Below are positions 33,328 through 42,666 of a stretch of 64,000 nucleotides of DNA, one piece after another (position 1 is the stretch's first letter; each line of letters begins with the position of its first letter). The stretch lies in the NCBI RefSeq assembly GCF_029846715.1, contig NZ_JARVWW010000028.1:40348-104347 (forward strand), read 5' to 3'. The position numbers and the translations under genes are program-made. The notes beneath the pieces are model-generated. The model was not told the origin of the DNA, made no database searches, and was given only the letters and a program-made list of their open reading frames with translations. This DNA is from Bradyrhizobium nivariense. GTDB lineage: Bacteria; Pseudomonadota; Alphaproteobacteria; Rhizobiales; Xanthobacteraceae.

Positions 33328-34603
33328 TCGGGTCAAGCGGATTCGTCCGCTGCAGGCGCACGATCTTCCCGATGCGTTTCGCGCCAACCAGCTCTGCAAT
33401 GTAGTCGTGAGCCGCCTCGAACGCCATCTTGCGGATGATCCACTGTTCGTCGTGGTTGTAGACTTGATCGATTCCGCTTGGCTTCTGCCCAACACACAAC
33501 CGCTGGATTTCGTTATCGTAGCCACAGCGCGACATGATGGTGCGCAAACTGCGCCTTAGGTCATGCATGGTGAACTTGGCAACGCCCGCTTCCTTGACCA
33601 GGCGGTTGACCATCTTGGTGAAGCCCGACATCTGCCCACCGGTCTTCGGTGACGGGAAGACATAGTCGGACGTCGCGCGCTGGAAATGTTTCGCGGCCGT
33701 GAGCACCTCGTCAACCAGGTGAGTGCGCGGCACATCGTGGTGCAGCCCCATCTTGGTCCACGCCGCATCGAAGGTGATCCGGTCGTCCATGATGTGCTTT
33801 CGCCACTCGATCATGGTAGGCTCGCTGCGGCGCGGGCCACCGAGCAGGCACATGCGTGCCAGGAGACCGAAAGCCCCGAGCTTGCCGGATGCATCCCAGA
33901 CCTTGATGATCTCCTCATCGGTCAGCGCGCGGCCCTTTGTTCGGCGCCCGACTCTCTGCGCTCGGGTTTCCTTGGGCGCGCGATAGCCGGCGAGCACGTT
34001 GTGCTCGACGTAACCTTCGCCGACGCACCATTCGAGAAAGGTATGCACGTGCTTGCGCAAGTCCTTGGCTGCACCGCGCTTGCCGGTCTTGGCAATCTTG
34101 TCGACCGCAGCCATGACCTGGCGTCGCGTCAGGTCCCCCACGCCGCTCTCGGCGTGATCCTTGAGTCCGCGCCGGAGCGCCGACATTGCTGGCTTCCAGT
34201 TGACGACTTGACGTTCGGTCAAGGACGTCTGGTAGGGACCATCTTCAACGATGAGCGTCGCGAGCGTGGTGCGCTGCTTCTCGGCTGCCTGTTGCCGCCT
34301 CGCCTCGCGCTTCGCGTCGTTCGGGTCCAAGCCCTTGACGACCTCGCCTGCGGCGATGGTGGCGGCCTTGCGCGCGGCCTTCTCATTATATTTGGGCCAC
34401 GCGCCGAGGGTCTTGCGCTGGGTCCCCCTCACCCCCGGCTTGGTGAAGAGGTAGACCCAGGTCCGGCCGCCGGTGGCGCGCATGCGCAAGGCGAGGCCGG
34501 GCAGCTTGTCGTCGTGGAGATAATGCTGCGCCTTACCCGGCGGCAGCGTTGCGTTGCGGATCACCGTATCGGTGAGCGTCAGCTGGTTGGCCGGCTCCGT
34601 CAT
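33272..34603 (-). CDS. P4-type tyrosine recombinase (island integrase)
   Basis: A 443-residue phage-integrase-family protein. The N-terminal DUF4102-like arm-binding part is recognisable (HDDKLPGLALRMRATGGRTW, TLGAWPKYNEKAARKAA), followed by a SAM-like core-binding domain (about 150-240). The catalytic domain has the first Arg in GGPRRSEPTMIEW, HDLRRSLRT for the His-x-x-Arg box and a terminal Tyr in IDQVYNHDEQ. ATG 34603 with GAGAGAGGGA upstream is preferred over the longer frame. It lies 321 bp from the tRNA-Val 3' half-site at 34924-34968, the usual layout for an integrase beside its own att site. Confidence 0.9.
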   Translation of the reverse strand: MTEPANQLTLTDTVIRNATLPPGKAQHYLHDDKLPGLALRMRATGGRTWVYLFTKPGVRGTQRKTLGAWPKYNEKAARKAATIAAGEVVKGLDPNDAKREARRQQAAEKQRTTLATLIVEDGPYQTSLTERQVVNWKPAMSALRRGLKDHAESGVGDLTRRQVMAAVDKIAKTGKRGAAKDLRKHVHTFLEWCVGEGYVEHNVLAGYRAPKETRAQRVGRRTKGRALTDEEIIKVWDASGKLGAFGLLARMCLLGGPRRSEPTMIEWRKHIMDDRITFDAAWTKMGLHHDVPRTHLVDEVLTAAKHFQRATSDYVFPSPKTGGQMSGFTKMVNRLVKEAGVAKFTMHDLRRSLRTIMSRCGYDNEIQRLCVGQKPSGIDQVYNHDEQWIIRKMAFEAAHDYIAELVGAKRIGKIVRLQRTNPLDPIKAELLGRLREHYAAEAS

Positions 34604-34660
34604 GATTCCGTCCCTCTCTCTGTGCCCGGTGTGCCCCGCAAGAACGGCGGTCAGCGCTCG

Positions 34661-34745
34661 AACAGAACCGGGCCTTAGACCTTCTCCTTGCCGTGTGCCC
34701 TCGTAGGGAGGATCCACAGCACCAAACAGAACCGGGTCTCAAACC
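34661..34745 (+). repeat. Direct repeats upstream of the integrase
   Basis: AACAGAACCGGG followed by a T/C-A-rich GACC/AACC block occurs at 34661 and again at 34725. Tandem sites between an integrase start and its att core are typical arm-type sites or autoregulatory operators. This reading is inferred. Confidence 0.4.
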
Positions 34746-34923
34746 TCCCCCGTTTTTGTGCCCCAAGGGAAAATTCACGGCGGGCACAACGGGGGCATAC
34801 AAAATGTAGTAAGGTCACCTATGGGCCCTTATGGCCAAACAAGGCCAATAACCCACGTCAATTAAAGGATTTTTATATCTGAACTATGGCCGGATTTGGT
34901 TGGCTCGGGTCTACGGATTGTGG

Positions 34924-34968
34924 TTCACACGGGAGAGGTCGCAGGTTCGATCCCTGCTGCGCCCACCA
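34924..34968 (+). other. 3' half of a tRNA-Val(CAC) gene, right attachment site of the island
   Basis: A 45-nt run: anticodon loop TTCACAC, stem GGGAG, AGGTC, T arm GCAGG-TTCGATC-CCTGC, acceptor strand TGCGCCC, A, CCA. The upstream bases do not pair with GGGAG or provide a D arm, so only the 3' half is present. It lies next to the integrase and separates accessory from backbone sequence. The full tRNA-Val should lie left of the window. Confidence 0.8.
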
Positions 34969-35145
34969 TTCACCTTCCTGAACCCTGGTTGTTGAGGACG
35001 ATGACCGACGCGCCGCGGCTGTCGTCACTCGTCCAAATCAAAAATGTCGAAAACAACCCCATGCACAGTAGCCGACATCAGTCGGATCAATGGGTTGCGC
35101 CTTTTCCGAATCGCTTGCTCCGTCGGGCAAAAGTGCGATGACGGA

Positions 35146-35823
35146 TCAAGCGGCCCGAGCCGGCCGCCAGGCCGCGTAGAGACCGACCAGGGTCCCGATG
35201 GCGACCAGCGCTGCCGCCAGCAACAGCTGCAATTCCCCATCATCGGTGGTGCCTACGGACGAGACAAGTCTGGCCACGACGACGAACAGAACGCCCACAC
35301 AGGCCGCTGCACCCACGCACAGATGGGCGAGCTCCCGCGTCAGGCTCCGGCCGAGAAGTCCGAGTGCCGTGAAATACATCGCGCAAGCGTTGGGATGAAC
35401 GAACAAGGCAACGCGCGCGTAAGGACCGTAGGCGTCGAGGAGGGACTCACACCGGTTCAGCGCCGCCTTTGAGGCAATCCGCTGCAACAGCGGTCTGAAA
35501 AAACGAGCCTGTCCGTAACTCAGAACCGCGCCCACGATGATGGCCAGCCACGCCACGATAAAAACGGAGGCGTCCGCGGGCTTCGGATTGAGCGCCACGG
35601 ACATCAAGATGAGGGCGGTTCCGGGAAAGTAGCCAAAATACGGGAAGACCGACTCCAGGAGCACGCAGACGAACACGAAGACCGGAAACCATGATGAACC
35701 GGTGGCACCCTCGACGATGGCGTTCAAGTCGAACAGGTTCGTCTTGTACAGGACGAGGTACATGCACATGGCCAATCCGGCCAGTGCGTAGAACGGCAAC
35801 GCCCCCGACAGAAACCGCCTCAT
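35146..35823 (-). CDS. Membrane protein, DedA/SNARE-associated type
   Basis: A 225-residue integral membrane protein with about five hydrophobic segments. The middle has the DedA-like pattern VFPYFGYFPGTALILMSVAL and AWLAIIVGAVLSYGQARFF, followed by a cytosolic helix and the amphipathic ALFVHPNACAMYFTALGLLG. DedA-family proteins are lipid scramblase- or flippase-like transporters of the inner membrane. It is the first backbone gene after the island. The start ATG 35823 has GGTTGG only, so translation may be weak. Confidence 0.6.
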   Translation of the reverse strand: MRRFLSGALPFYALAGLAMCMYLVLYKTNLFDLNAIVEGATGSSWFPVFVFVCVLLESVFPYFGYFPGTALILMSVALNPKPADASVFIVAWLAIIVGAVLSYGQARFFRPLLQRIASKAALNRCESLLDAYGPYARVALFVHPNACAMYFTALGLLGRSLTRELAHLCVGAAACVGVLFVVVARLVSSVGTTDDGELQLLLAAALVAIGTLVGLYAAWRPARAA

Positions 35824-35973
35824 CCAACCGTCGCGCTTTGATTCACGGAGACGGCGGAGACCATCGATATCAGGGCGAGACGATTGAAACGCATGGCTTA
35901 TGCTTTAGGCGAATGAGGTTGCTCTTGTCGATAGCCCCCTTTGCCCACGCAATCCTCGCCTTGCCTATGAAAT

Positions 35974-36552
35974 TCAACAGCCGGTCCGAACGAGATAAAA
36001 GTGATCCCCCAACGGCAATCCCCACGCACCACACGACCCGATTTCGGTATTCGCAACCCTCTTCTTCCAAGATGACGATTGCTCCGGCAGCACGATTTCA
36101 TCGCCCTCGTCGTAGACAACGGCGTGCCCGAGTCCAAATCCACCCCACTGCCATAGGGCGAATCGAGGTTCGCCCGACGATGGAAGCCTCGCCACATCCT
36201 CAAGATAGCTGCGGCGCATGGCCTGGAAATGGATTCTCTCTCCGATTTCCACTGCAAGTGGCCAGATGACGCCGGCATTGGCGACGAAGACAAATGTGGC
36301 GAGCGGTAAGACCGACATCGATATGGCCCGCCGCCAGTCACGCGCACGAGCCGAAAGAAGCGCGAGTCCCAATGCAAGCAGTGCCGAGCAAACCCATGCC
36401 AGAAATAGGACGGGGACGCCCAAGAATGAAACCTCGAACGGTCCGCTCCAAAGCAGGACCAAGATCACGGGAAAACAGCAGGCCAATGCGGCCGGCCACA
36501 TAGCGAAGCGATCGTTGCTAGCGCTCGTCGTGGCTGCATTCTCGCTGCCCAT
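35974..36552 (-). CDS. Small membrane protein of unknown function
   Basis: A 192-residue protein with hydrophobic segments around residues 18-36, 42-66 and 78-100, then a soluble C-terminal domain (RFALWQWGGFGLGHAVVYD, GSCGAWGLPLGDHFYLVRTGC). No family was recognised. It is followed by the divergently spaced DedA-like gene on the same strand, possibly cotranscribed. Confidence 0.55.
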   Translation of the reverse strand: MGSENAATTSASNDRFAMWPAALACCFPVILVLLWSGPFEVSFLGVPVLFLAWVCSALLALGLALLSARARDWRRAISMSVLPLATFVFVANAGVIWPLAVEIGERIHFQAMRRSYLEDVARLPSSGEPRFALWQWGGFGLGHAVVYDEGDEIVLPEQSSSWKKRVANTEIGSCGAWGLPLGDHFYLVRTGC

Positions 36553-36563
36553 CTGACCGCCCC

Positions 36564-37046
36564 CTACCCAATCGACAAAATCTCGATCTCCTGCGCGCCC
36601 GACCCCACGACATCTCCCACCGCCTTCCCCATCAGCGACTTCGCCACCGGCGCCACGAACGAGATCGAACCCGCCTTGGGGTCGGCTTCGTCCTCACCGA
36701 CGATGCGATAGGTTTGCACCCGGCCATCGGCGCGGCTGAAGGTCACCGTGCTGCCGAAGGCGACGATATCGGTCGAGGCCGGGGCGGGAATGACCTGCGC
36801 CGTGCGCAGCCGTTCGGTGAGATAGCGGGCGTCGCGCAAGGGCACCGCCGACTGCCGGCGCTTCTCGTTGACGTCCTCGATGGCTTGCGCGGCTTCATAG
36901 GCCTTGCGTGCTGTTTGAAGCTGTCTCTGCAACGCCTGCAAGCCTGCTTCCGTCACGAGATTGGGATGCGGCGAGATCGGACGATCCGGCAACAACGTCT
37001 CGGCGGCGGTTTCCGCGCTCTCTTCTTTGGTAAAGGCAACGCTCAA
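36564..37046 (-). CDS. GreA/GreB-family elongation-factor-like protein
   Basis: A 160-residue protein with a GreA-like layout: an N-terminal coiled coil (LVTEAGLQALQRQLQTARKA to DARYLTERL) and a C-terminal FKBP-like domain (VAFGSTVTFSRADGRVQTYR, then SFVAPVAKSLMGKAVGDVV). Gre factors enter the secondary channel of RNA polymerase and stimulate transcript cleavage. The acidic tip residues between the coil helices are partly replaced (EDVNEKRR), so it may be a Gre-like polymerase regulator rather than a true cleavage factor. The longest start is TTG. Confidence 0.8.
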   Translation of the reverse strand: MSVAFTKEESAETAAETLLPDRPISPHPNLVTEAGLQALQRQLQTARKAYEAAQAIEDVNEKRRQSAVPLRDARYLTERLRTAQVIPAPASTDIVAFGSTVTFSRADGRVQTYRIVGEDEADPKAGSISFVAPVAKSLMGKAVGDVVGSGAQEIEILSIG

Positions 37047-37136
37047 GTCGAAAATCCTGTCGAACTGTTCGGGCTCACGGCCAGCGCCTTCACGCCGCGA
37101 GGAATCGCGCCGGGCAGCCGCCGGTGATTTGCCGGA

Positions 37137-37550
37137 TCATATCTCAAGTTCGACGAAACGGCGCAGCTTGAAGACGAGGTCCGGCATGGCCTGGCGGAAC
37201 CGGGTCGCGTTCTGGAAACTGGTCGAGAACGGCGCGAAGGTGATCATCGCGTTCCAGTGCCGGTAGCCGTAGACGGTGACAGTGACGCCGGTCGCCGGAA
37301 AATTCTCCATCTTGCGCAGCTCGCCGAGGACGAGATCGGCGATCACTTCCGCCGGCAGCAAGCGCTTGCCATCCGGCGTCGTGGCGATCTTCGCCGGCGG
37401 CTCGACCGGCTCAAATCCGTTTGTCGGCGCTGTCGGCGGCGGACCCTCGATGAGCGGCGGCGGCGCAACACTGTCTGCTGCGCGCTTGTTGCCTCCCAGG
37501 ATGCTGCTGATCATGGCCACAAGGCCCGCATCCTTCACGTCGTCGCTCAT
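37137..37550 (-). CDS. Hypothetical protein with Pro-rich N-terminus
   Basis: A 137-residue protein. Residues 25-55 are Pro-rich (APPPLIEGPPPTAPTNGFEP), followed by a compact alpha/beta domain (LLPAEVIADLVLGELRKM, TVTVYGYRHWNAMITFAPF). No known motif. ATG is used with GGGGAGAG upstream. It shares direction with the Gre-like gene 90 bp downstream. Confidence 0.55.
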   Translation of the reverse strand: MSDDVKDAGLVAMISSILGGNKRAADSVAPPPLIEGPPPTAPTNGFEPVEPPAKIATTPDGKRLLPAEVIADLVLGELRKMENFPATGVTVTVYGYRHWNAMITFAPFSTSFQNATRFRQAMPDLVFKLRRFVELEI

Positions 37551-37710
37551 TACTCTCCCCGGGGCTTCGGCCTACTTTAGCATCGCTCGCGCGGACCGCT
37601 ACTGGGGATGTGTGGCCAGAGTCCGTCGGGCCAAGGTCCTATTTTCACGGCCGTCACGCGATGGCACCGGCGGCGCGACGTCCGATCGCCTCGCGCCGCC
37701 GTGCGATCCG

Positions 37711-38049
37711 TCACTGCTTATCGAACGGAACGTATTGCTGGTACTGCCTGGGCACCGAGCTGCGGTAGCGCGCGGGCACGGTGCCGCTGTCGACCGAGTG
37801 ATCGATCTCCTGCTGTCGCGTCATTTTCTTTTTCGCCGGCTTCTTCGACGCATTCTTCTTGGAGTCGGTCGGCTGGCCGGAGGTGTCGTTGGTTGCAGCC
37901 GGCGCTGTCGTCGTCGCTGCCGGCGCGGTGGTTGTCGCCGCAGGCGCCGCGGTTCCGCCGGAGGCCGGTGCGCCCTGCGCCAGCGCGAGCGGTGTTTGCA
38001 TGAGAAGCGCTAGCGCTGTTGTCGCAGCCAGCAAGTATGACCTTTGCAT
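37711..38049 (-). CDS. Small exported Ala/Thr-rich protein
   Basis: A 112-residue protein with a clear signal peptide (SYLLAATTALALLMQTPLAL ending ALAQ-G). It has an Ala/Thr/Pro repeat (AATTTAPAATTTAPAA), a Lys-rich stretch (KKNASKKPAKKKM) and a C-terminal QQEIDHSVDSGTVPARYR-type motif. It is a typical rhizobial periplasmic protein of unknown role. GGAGGT precedes the ATG. Confidence 0.6.
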   Translation of the reverse strand: MQRSYLLAATTALALLMQTPLALAQGAPASGGTAAPAATTTAPAATTTAPAATNDTSGQPTDSKKNASKKPAKKKMTRQQEIDHSVDSGTVPARYRSSVPRQYQQYVPFDKQ

Positions 38050-38280
38050 TTAGAACCTCCAAAATACTTGATCCGAATAAGGCAAGCGTAGTTCGCCGAG
38101 ATCGACGCGTGCAAGTCCGCTCACGATAGGCCGGAACCCGATCGCGAACTGTGGCCGAGATCACATTGCCGGCGGCTGGCTGCGTCATGATGTGCCTTGT
38201 CGCGAACGCAAGGCATTCCGGCGACACCAAGACAGGCATGATCTGATAGTCTTATCCACTCGCTCTCGAAGGAGACTGAA

Positions 38281-38514
38281 ATGCGTCGCACCATCCTCAC
38301 TCTCGCATCGCTCGCGGCCCTGATCGCCGTAGCATCCCCGGTCGCCCAGGCACATCCTGCGAACGATCGATATTGCCTGCAGGGCCGCATGTGGGGTTAT
38401 CCCGGCAACTGCCAGTTCGCCAGCTATCAGCAGTGCCTTGCCAGTGCCTCCGGCACGTCGGCTTATTGCGGCATCAATCCGCGCTACGCGTTCTCGCAGC
38501 AGCGCGACTACTGA
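38281..38514 (+). CDS. DUF3551-family small secreted protein
   Basis: A 77-residue protein: signal peptide (TILTLASLAALIAVASPVAQ-A), then the DUF3551 core with YCLQGRMWGYPGNCQFASY and QCLASASGTSAYCGINP. The four Cys could form two disulphides in the periplasm. Many copies of this family exist in Bradyrhizobium, which supports the taxonomic reading. GAAGGAGAC lies at a good distance from the ATG. Confidence 0.75.
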   Translation: MRRTILTLASLAALIAVASPVAQAHPANDRYCLQGRMWGYPGNCQFASYQQCLASASGTSAYCGINPRYAFSQQRDY

Positions 38515-38848
38515 CGAATTTGCGGCGTGTGCGCATGACGCGCGCGCCGCCACAATTTCTACGTGAAGACGATCCGCTTCGCCGACGGTCCGGCGAATTG
38601 ACACTGCGCGAAGCCGCTTGCGCCTGTCGATGACGAGAATGTTATCCGTCATCGCTCCGGGAAGAATTTGCAAAGCGCAGCCGCAGCTTGTCCGCAACGC
38701 TCCCTCCCAAATCACCATCGATGCCGCGCGTTGTGTGAAGTGGCGGCTTGTGGCGTCGCATCGCCGGGTCTAGCCTCGCATGCATATCCTGTTACGGACA
38801 ACTTTAGCTTTAGTTATTTTCCATCGTGACTTTCAGGGAGGTATTTCA
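38515..38848. other. 334-bp gap without a supported gene
   Basis: No ORF here has an RBS or recognisable domain. It probably carries the promoter of the peroxidase gene; AGGGAGG lies just before its ATG. Confidence 0.5.
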
Positions 38849-40384
38849 ATGAGCAGCCGCCACGCAATTGTTCCGCGCGGTCTGAACGCAACGCGTTCGC
38901 CGCTTTCGCAAGGCCGCTTCGGCCGCATGTTCCGCAAGCTCGCACCGGCGAAATTCGGCCCGAACGATTCCGACAATGTCGCGAACCTGTCGGCGCTGGC
39001 CGACAAGATGGTCGCTGGCTTCGATGGACCGAAGGACGGGCCCGACGCGGAAGAGAGCGGCATTCCCGCGCTCTACACCTATTTCGGCCAGTTCATCGAC
39101 CACGACATCACCTTCGATCCGGTAAGCTCGCTGACCAAACAGCAGGACCCGGACGGGCTCGTCGACTTCCGCACGCCGGCGCTCGACCTCGACAATCTCT
39201 ACGGCCGCGGTCCGAACGACCAGCCCTACATGTATGACGGCATCAAATTCCGCCTCGGCGAGAAGGTCACCGGCGCGGGCGTGCCCGATGCCAGCGACCT
39301 GCCGCGCTTCAAGGGCCGCGCGCTGATCGGCGATCCCCGCAACGACGAGAACAGCATCGTCTCGCAGTTCCAGGCCTTGATGCTGCGCTTTCACAACCGC
39401 ATGGTCGACGACAATGACAGCCTGTCGTTCGAGGACGTGCAGCAGCGCGTTCGATTCCACTATCAATATTTGGTGCTGAACGACTTCCTGCCGCGCATCG
39501 TCCACGCCAGCGTGCTGGACGAGCTGAAGACTGCAGGCAGCTATGACCGCAGCAAGCTCGCCCACTACCATTGGAAGACTTATCCGTTCATGCCGGTCGA
39601 GTTCTCGGTCGCGGCCTACCGGCTCGGTCACTCCATGATCCGCCCCGGCTACCGGATGAACGATGCGGCCAACATGCTGCTGCAGATCTTCCCCGATCCC
39701 AACAATCCCGACCACAACGCACTGACCGGCTTCCGCGCCATGGGCCCGGGACGCGCCATGGATTGGGGCCGATTCATCGATCTCGACACGCGCGCCTATG
39801 GCGTCGAGGACGACGACACCAATGCCGACAACAAGAGGCGGCTTCAGTTCGCCTATCGCATCGATTCTTCGCTGGTGGACCCGTTGCGCAAGCTGCCGCC
39901 GGAAGTCGCGTCCAATCCGTCTTCACTCGCGCTGCGCAATCTCGAGCGCAGCTGGCGGCTCGGACTGCCGTCCGGCCAGGCCGTCGCCAGGGCGATGAAC
40001 CTGACGCCGCTGACGGACGACGAGATCATCATCGGCAAGGCCGTCGACGAGCCCGGCACGGGCGATCCGCAAGTCAAGATCGCGACCATCGCCAACGGCG
40101 TGTTTGCCGGCAATTGTCCGCTCTGGGCCTATATCCTGGCCGAGGCGCGGCAGTTCCAGACCGCCGTCACGATCCCCGTCACCGGCGCGCCCGGCCCCAT
40201 CAACACGCCGCAGCTCGGCCCCGTCGGCGGTCGCATCGTCGCCGAAGTCTTCCTCGGCATGATGTTCGGCGACAACTCCTCCCTGCTGTCGCTCGACCCG
40301 CAATGGACGCCGGTGACCGGCTCCAGCTTCGCGCTGAAGGACCTCGTCGCCTACGCACTCGGCCAGGGCGATCCGCTGCACTGA
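38849..40384 (+). CDS. Animal-type haem peroxidase
   Basis: A 511-residue peroxidase of the peroxidase-cyclooxygenase superfamily. The distal haem pocket is FGQFIDHDITFDP near residues 78-90 (distal His plus calcium-binding Asp). The covalent-haem/proximal region is PVEFSVAAYRLGHSMIRPGY with the proximal His near residue 263. QALMLRFHNRM supplies the conserved Arg/His helix. No signal peptide is visible, so it is cytoplasmic or released by another route. It would oxidise halides or organic substrates using hydrogen peroxide. The ATG follows AGGGAGG. The last 101 bases of the gene and 81 bases beyond are duplicated at 44382-44563. Confidence 0.85.
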   Translation: MSSRHAIVPRGLNATRSPLSQGRFGRMFRKLAPAKFGPNDSDNVANLSALADKMVAGFDGPKDGPDAEESGIPALYTYFGQFIDHDITFDPVSSLTKQQDPDGLVDFRTPALDLDNLYGRGPNDQPYMYDGIKFRLGEKVTGAGVPDASDLPRFKGRALIGDPRNDENSIVSQFQALMLRFHNRMVDDNDSLSFEDVQQRVRFHYQYLVLNDFLPRIVHASVLDELKTAGSYDRSKLAHYHWKTYPFMPVEFSVAAYRLGHSMIRPGYRMNDAANMLLQIFPDPNNPDHNALTGFRAMGPGRAMDWGRFIDLDTRAYGVEDDDTNADNKRRLQFAYRIDSSLVDPLRKLPPEVASNPSSLALRNLERSWRLGLPSGQAVARAMNLTPLTDDEIIIGKAVDEPGTGDPQVKIATIANGVFAGNCPLWAYILAEARQFQTAVTIPVTGAPGPINTPQLGPVGGRIVAEVFLGMMFGDNSSLLSLDPQWTPVTGSSFALKDLVAYALGQGDPLH

Positions 40385-40465
40385 GGTTACGACGGACGAT
40401 GATGCAAAGGCCGCTCGCCTCGCGCGGGCGGCCTTGTGGCCCACCTCGCCCCGACGGGGCGAGGT
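40284..40465 (+). repeat. 182-bp direct repeat, copy 1 (peroxidase 3' end and terminator)
   Basis: It is collinear without gaps with 44382-44563, with about five mismatches. It covers the last codons of the peroxidase gene and two GC-rich hairpins (GGCCGC...GCGGCC-type and CCTCGCCCC/GGGGCGAGG) that probably terminate transcription. Both copies are in the same orientation. Confidence 0.9.
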
Positions 40466-40620
40466 GACCGATTTCCTGGCACGCATCGAGTCGGCTAAAG
40501 ATCAGTCAGCTCTCGGGCGTGCCCTCATAAACTCGTCGCGTCTGGTTTGCTCTCGGAAGGCGACATTGAGACCGACATGCCGCCAGTTCGGCCTTGGGCC
40601 AATAGCAGCCATACATTTGA

Positions 40621-41558
40621 TTAAGGCGCGCGAACAAGCGATTTCGCGACTTCCCGCGTACAGTTGATGAACGCTTCAACCGCGGGGCTGAGCGTTCGAT
40701 TTTTCAGGAATACGATCTCGGCCGAAATCCGGGGACCAGCGGTTTTTAGCGGCAAAACTTTCAACGCGGCCCGATGCGCGCTCAGTGCCGCTACCGATGC
40801 GGGAAGAATTCCGACGAATTGTCCGCTTGCAATCAGCGATACCGTGAGCTGAATGGCGATAGTTTTGACCCGTGGCTTCGGTGGTGAAAAACCATTGGCT
40901 CGAAATACCTCGCCGACGATCGCGCCTGGCGCGCTGTCATAGGGCGGCAACACCCAATTGCCCATGATGATGTCCGTGAGGGAGATTCGGCGCTTTCGCG
41001 CCAATTCACCGTGGGCCCCCACAACGAAGACAAGGGGCTCATCGAACAAAACTTCGGAATGGAAATCGTCCTTCAGTACCGTGGCTCTCGTAATCAGCAA
41101 ATCGATCCTTCGCTCACGTAGCTCCAGGATCTGATGTTCGCCCGGATTGGTCAATTTCACATCGAGCTGGACCCCGGGATGTTTCGCCGAAAATTCCCGC
41201 ACGATCGACGGCACCAGGCTATGCAGGATGATGTCGGTGCACCCCAATCTCACTTCGCCGGAGTTTGGATCGGACAAATGCTCGAGCGAGCGAAGCCCTT
41301 GCTGCATCTGTCGAAGACATTAATGCCGCAGCGAAGCAGCACCTCGCCATGGGACGTGAGCTCGGCGCCCTGCGAACCGCGATCGAACAACCGGACGCCG
41401 AGCGTGCCTTCGATTTCGGAGATCGCCTTGGAGACAGCGGGATGGGAAATTCCCAGCCTGGCGGCTGCCTTCGCCATGCTACCGGTATCGGCGATCGCCA
41501 TCAGGATATGGAGGTCGCGCAACTTGATGCGGCGGCCAATTCGATCCGACCAGTCCAT
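40621..41558 (-). pseudogene. Frameshifted LysR-family regulator
   Basis: The HTH part (LHILMAIADTGSMAKAAARL, SHPAVSKAISEIEGTLG) starts at 41558. The effector-binding domain (VRLGCTDIILHSLVPSIVRE onward) continues in another minus-strand frame. The two meet near 41305, where a one-base loss turns VFDEMQQGLRSLEHL-type sequence out of frame. Together they would make a normal LTTR of about 310 residues. It is divergent from the Bug-type gene, its presumed target. A sequencing error is the main alternative to a true pseudogene. Confidence 0.75.
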
Positions 41559-41677
41559 GGCGAGCCTTAACCTTGGGGTTACAGGGATGCCGCAATTTTC
41601 GGTCTACCAGATAATGCCCGGGCGGACCAGAGTGACAGCGGTTCGATGAGGACCGGGCCGGAGACGAGGGCGATCCC

Positions 41678-42658
41678 ATGATCACGAAGCGAAGACTCAT
41701 AGCGCTGGCGTGCACCGGCGGCCTCGCCGCCATTTTCGCCAACGCAATCCGCACCGCGTCCGCCGAGAGCGCGTCACGCATGCTGGTGGGCTTCGGCGCC
41801 GGCGGCGCGATCGACGTGATCGCCCGAATGCTGGTCGATGGAATGAAGGGATACTCATCTTCTTTCATCGTCGACAATCGCCCCGGCGCCGGCGGCCGGC
41901 TTGCACTCGGCGCGCTGAAAACCAGTTCGGCTGATGGCACGGCGATAATCCTGACGCCCGCCTCCAGCGTCGCCATATTCCCCCATGTCTACAAGTCGCT
42001 TGGCTATGACGCGTTCAAGGATTTCGCTCCGGTCACGACCGTCTGCTCCTTTCCATTTCTGATCACCGTCGGCCCGATGGTGCCGGCCGAAGTCAGGACG
42101 CTGGCCGACTTCGTGACATGGTGCGCGGCCAATCCCAAGCTGGCGACCTACGGCACGGCGGCGGCCGGATCGATGTTGCATTTCACCGGCGTGAGCCTAG
42201 CCAAGGCCGGCCGGTTCGCATTCGTGCACCTGCCCTATGGCGGCCCGGGCGGCATCCAGGATCTGATCGGCGGCCGGATTGCTGCGACGATCTATCCAAT
42301 CGGTACCGCCCTTCCGTATGTGCAATCCGGCGCCATTAGGGCACTGGCGACAACCGGACCGCAACGATCGCCACGAATTCCCGATGTGCCGACGGTTCGC
42401 GAGGCGGGATACCCGGCGCTGGAGGCCAATGAGTGGTTTGGCGTCTTTGTTCCGGCAAATACGCCGGCTGAAATGGTGAACCATCTCAATGAAGCGATCC
42501 GCGCGGTGGTGAATACCGACGCCTTCAAGACGGCCTTGGCCAGGCTTGCCATGGATCCGGCCGGCGAAACGCCGAAGGAATTTGCGCAACTGATCAAATC
42601 CGATTTCGACCATTGGGGACCGATCGTGCAGGCCTCCGGCTTTACGCCAGAAGATTGA
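41678..42658 (+). CDS. Bug/TctC-family periplasmic solute-binding protein
   Basis: A 326-residue protein with a signal peptide (residues 1-29, basic start then hydrophobic LIALACTGGLAAIFANAI) and the Bug fold. VGFGAGGAIDVIARML and VDNRPGAGGRLALGALK supply the usual ligand loops, and FAFVHLPYGGPGGIQDLIGG and DVPTVREAGYPALEANEWFG are family signatures. These proteins bind carboxylated or aromatic ligands, often for tripartite tricarboxylate transporters or sensing. No TctA/TctB genes are nearby. The adjacent dioxygenase suggests an aromatic compound. Confidence 0.85.
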   Translation: MITKRRLIALACTGGLAAIFANAIRTASAESASRMLVGFGAGGAIDVIARMLVDGMKGYSSSFIVDNRPGAGGRLALGALKTSSADGTAIILTPASSVAIFPHVYKSLGYDAFKDFAPVTTVCSFPFLITVGPMVPAEVRTLADFVTWCAANPKLATYGTAAAGSMLHFTGVSLAKAGRFAFVHLPYGGPGGIQDLIGGRIAATIYPIGTALPYVQSGAIRALATTGPQRSPRIPDVPTVREAGYPALEANEWFGVFVPANTPAEMVNHLNEAIRAVVNTDAFKTALARLAMDPAGETPKEFAQLIKSDFDHWGPIVQASGFTPED

Positions 42659-42666
42659 GGCGGGTT

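Noticed and set aside
33686..34678. 330-codon plus-strand open frame
   Set aside because: It is antisense to the integrase, which has all catalytic motifs.
34911..34934. Possible tRNA-His from GGATTGTGGTT just before the tRNA-Val half
   Set aside because: TTGTGGTT resembles a His anticodon loop, but the following bases do not pair as its stem. The downstream sequence fits the 3' half of tRNA-Val(CAC) starting at TTCACAC instead.
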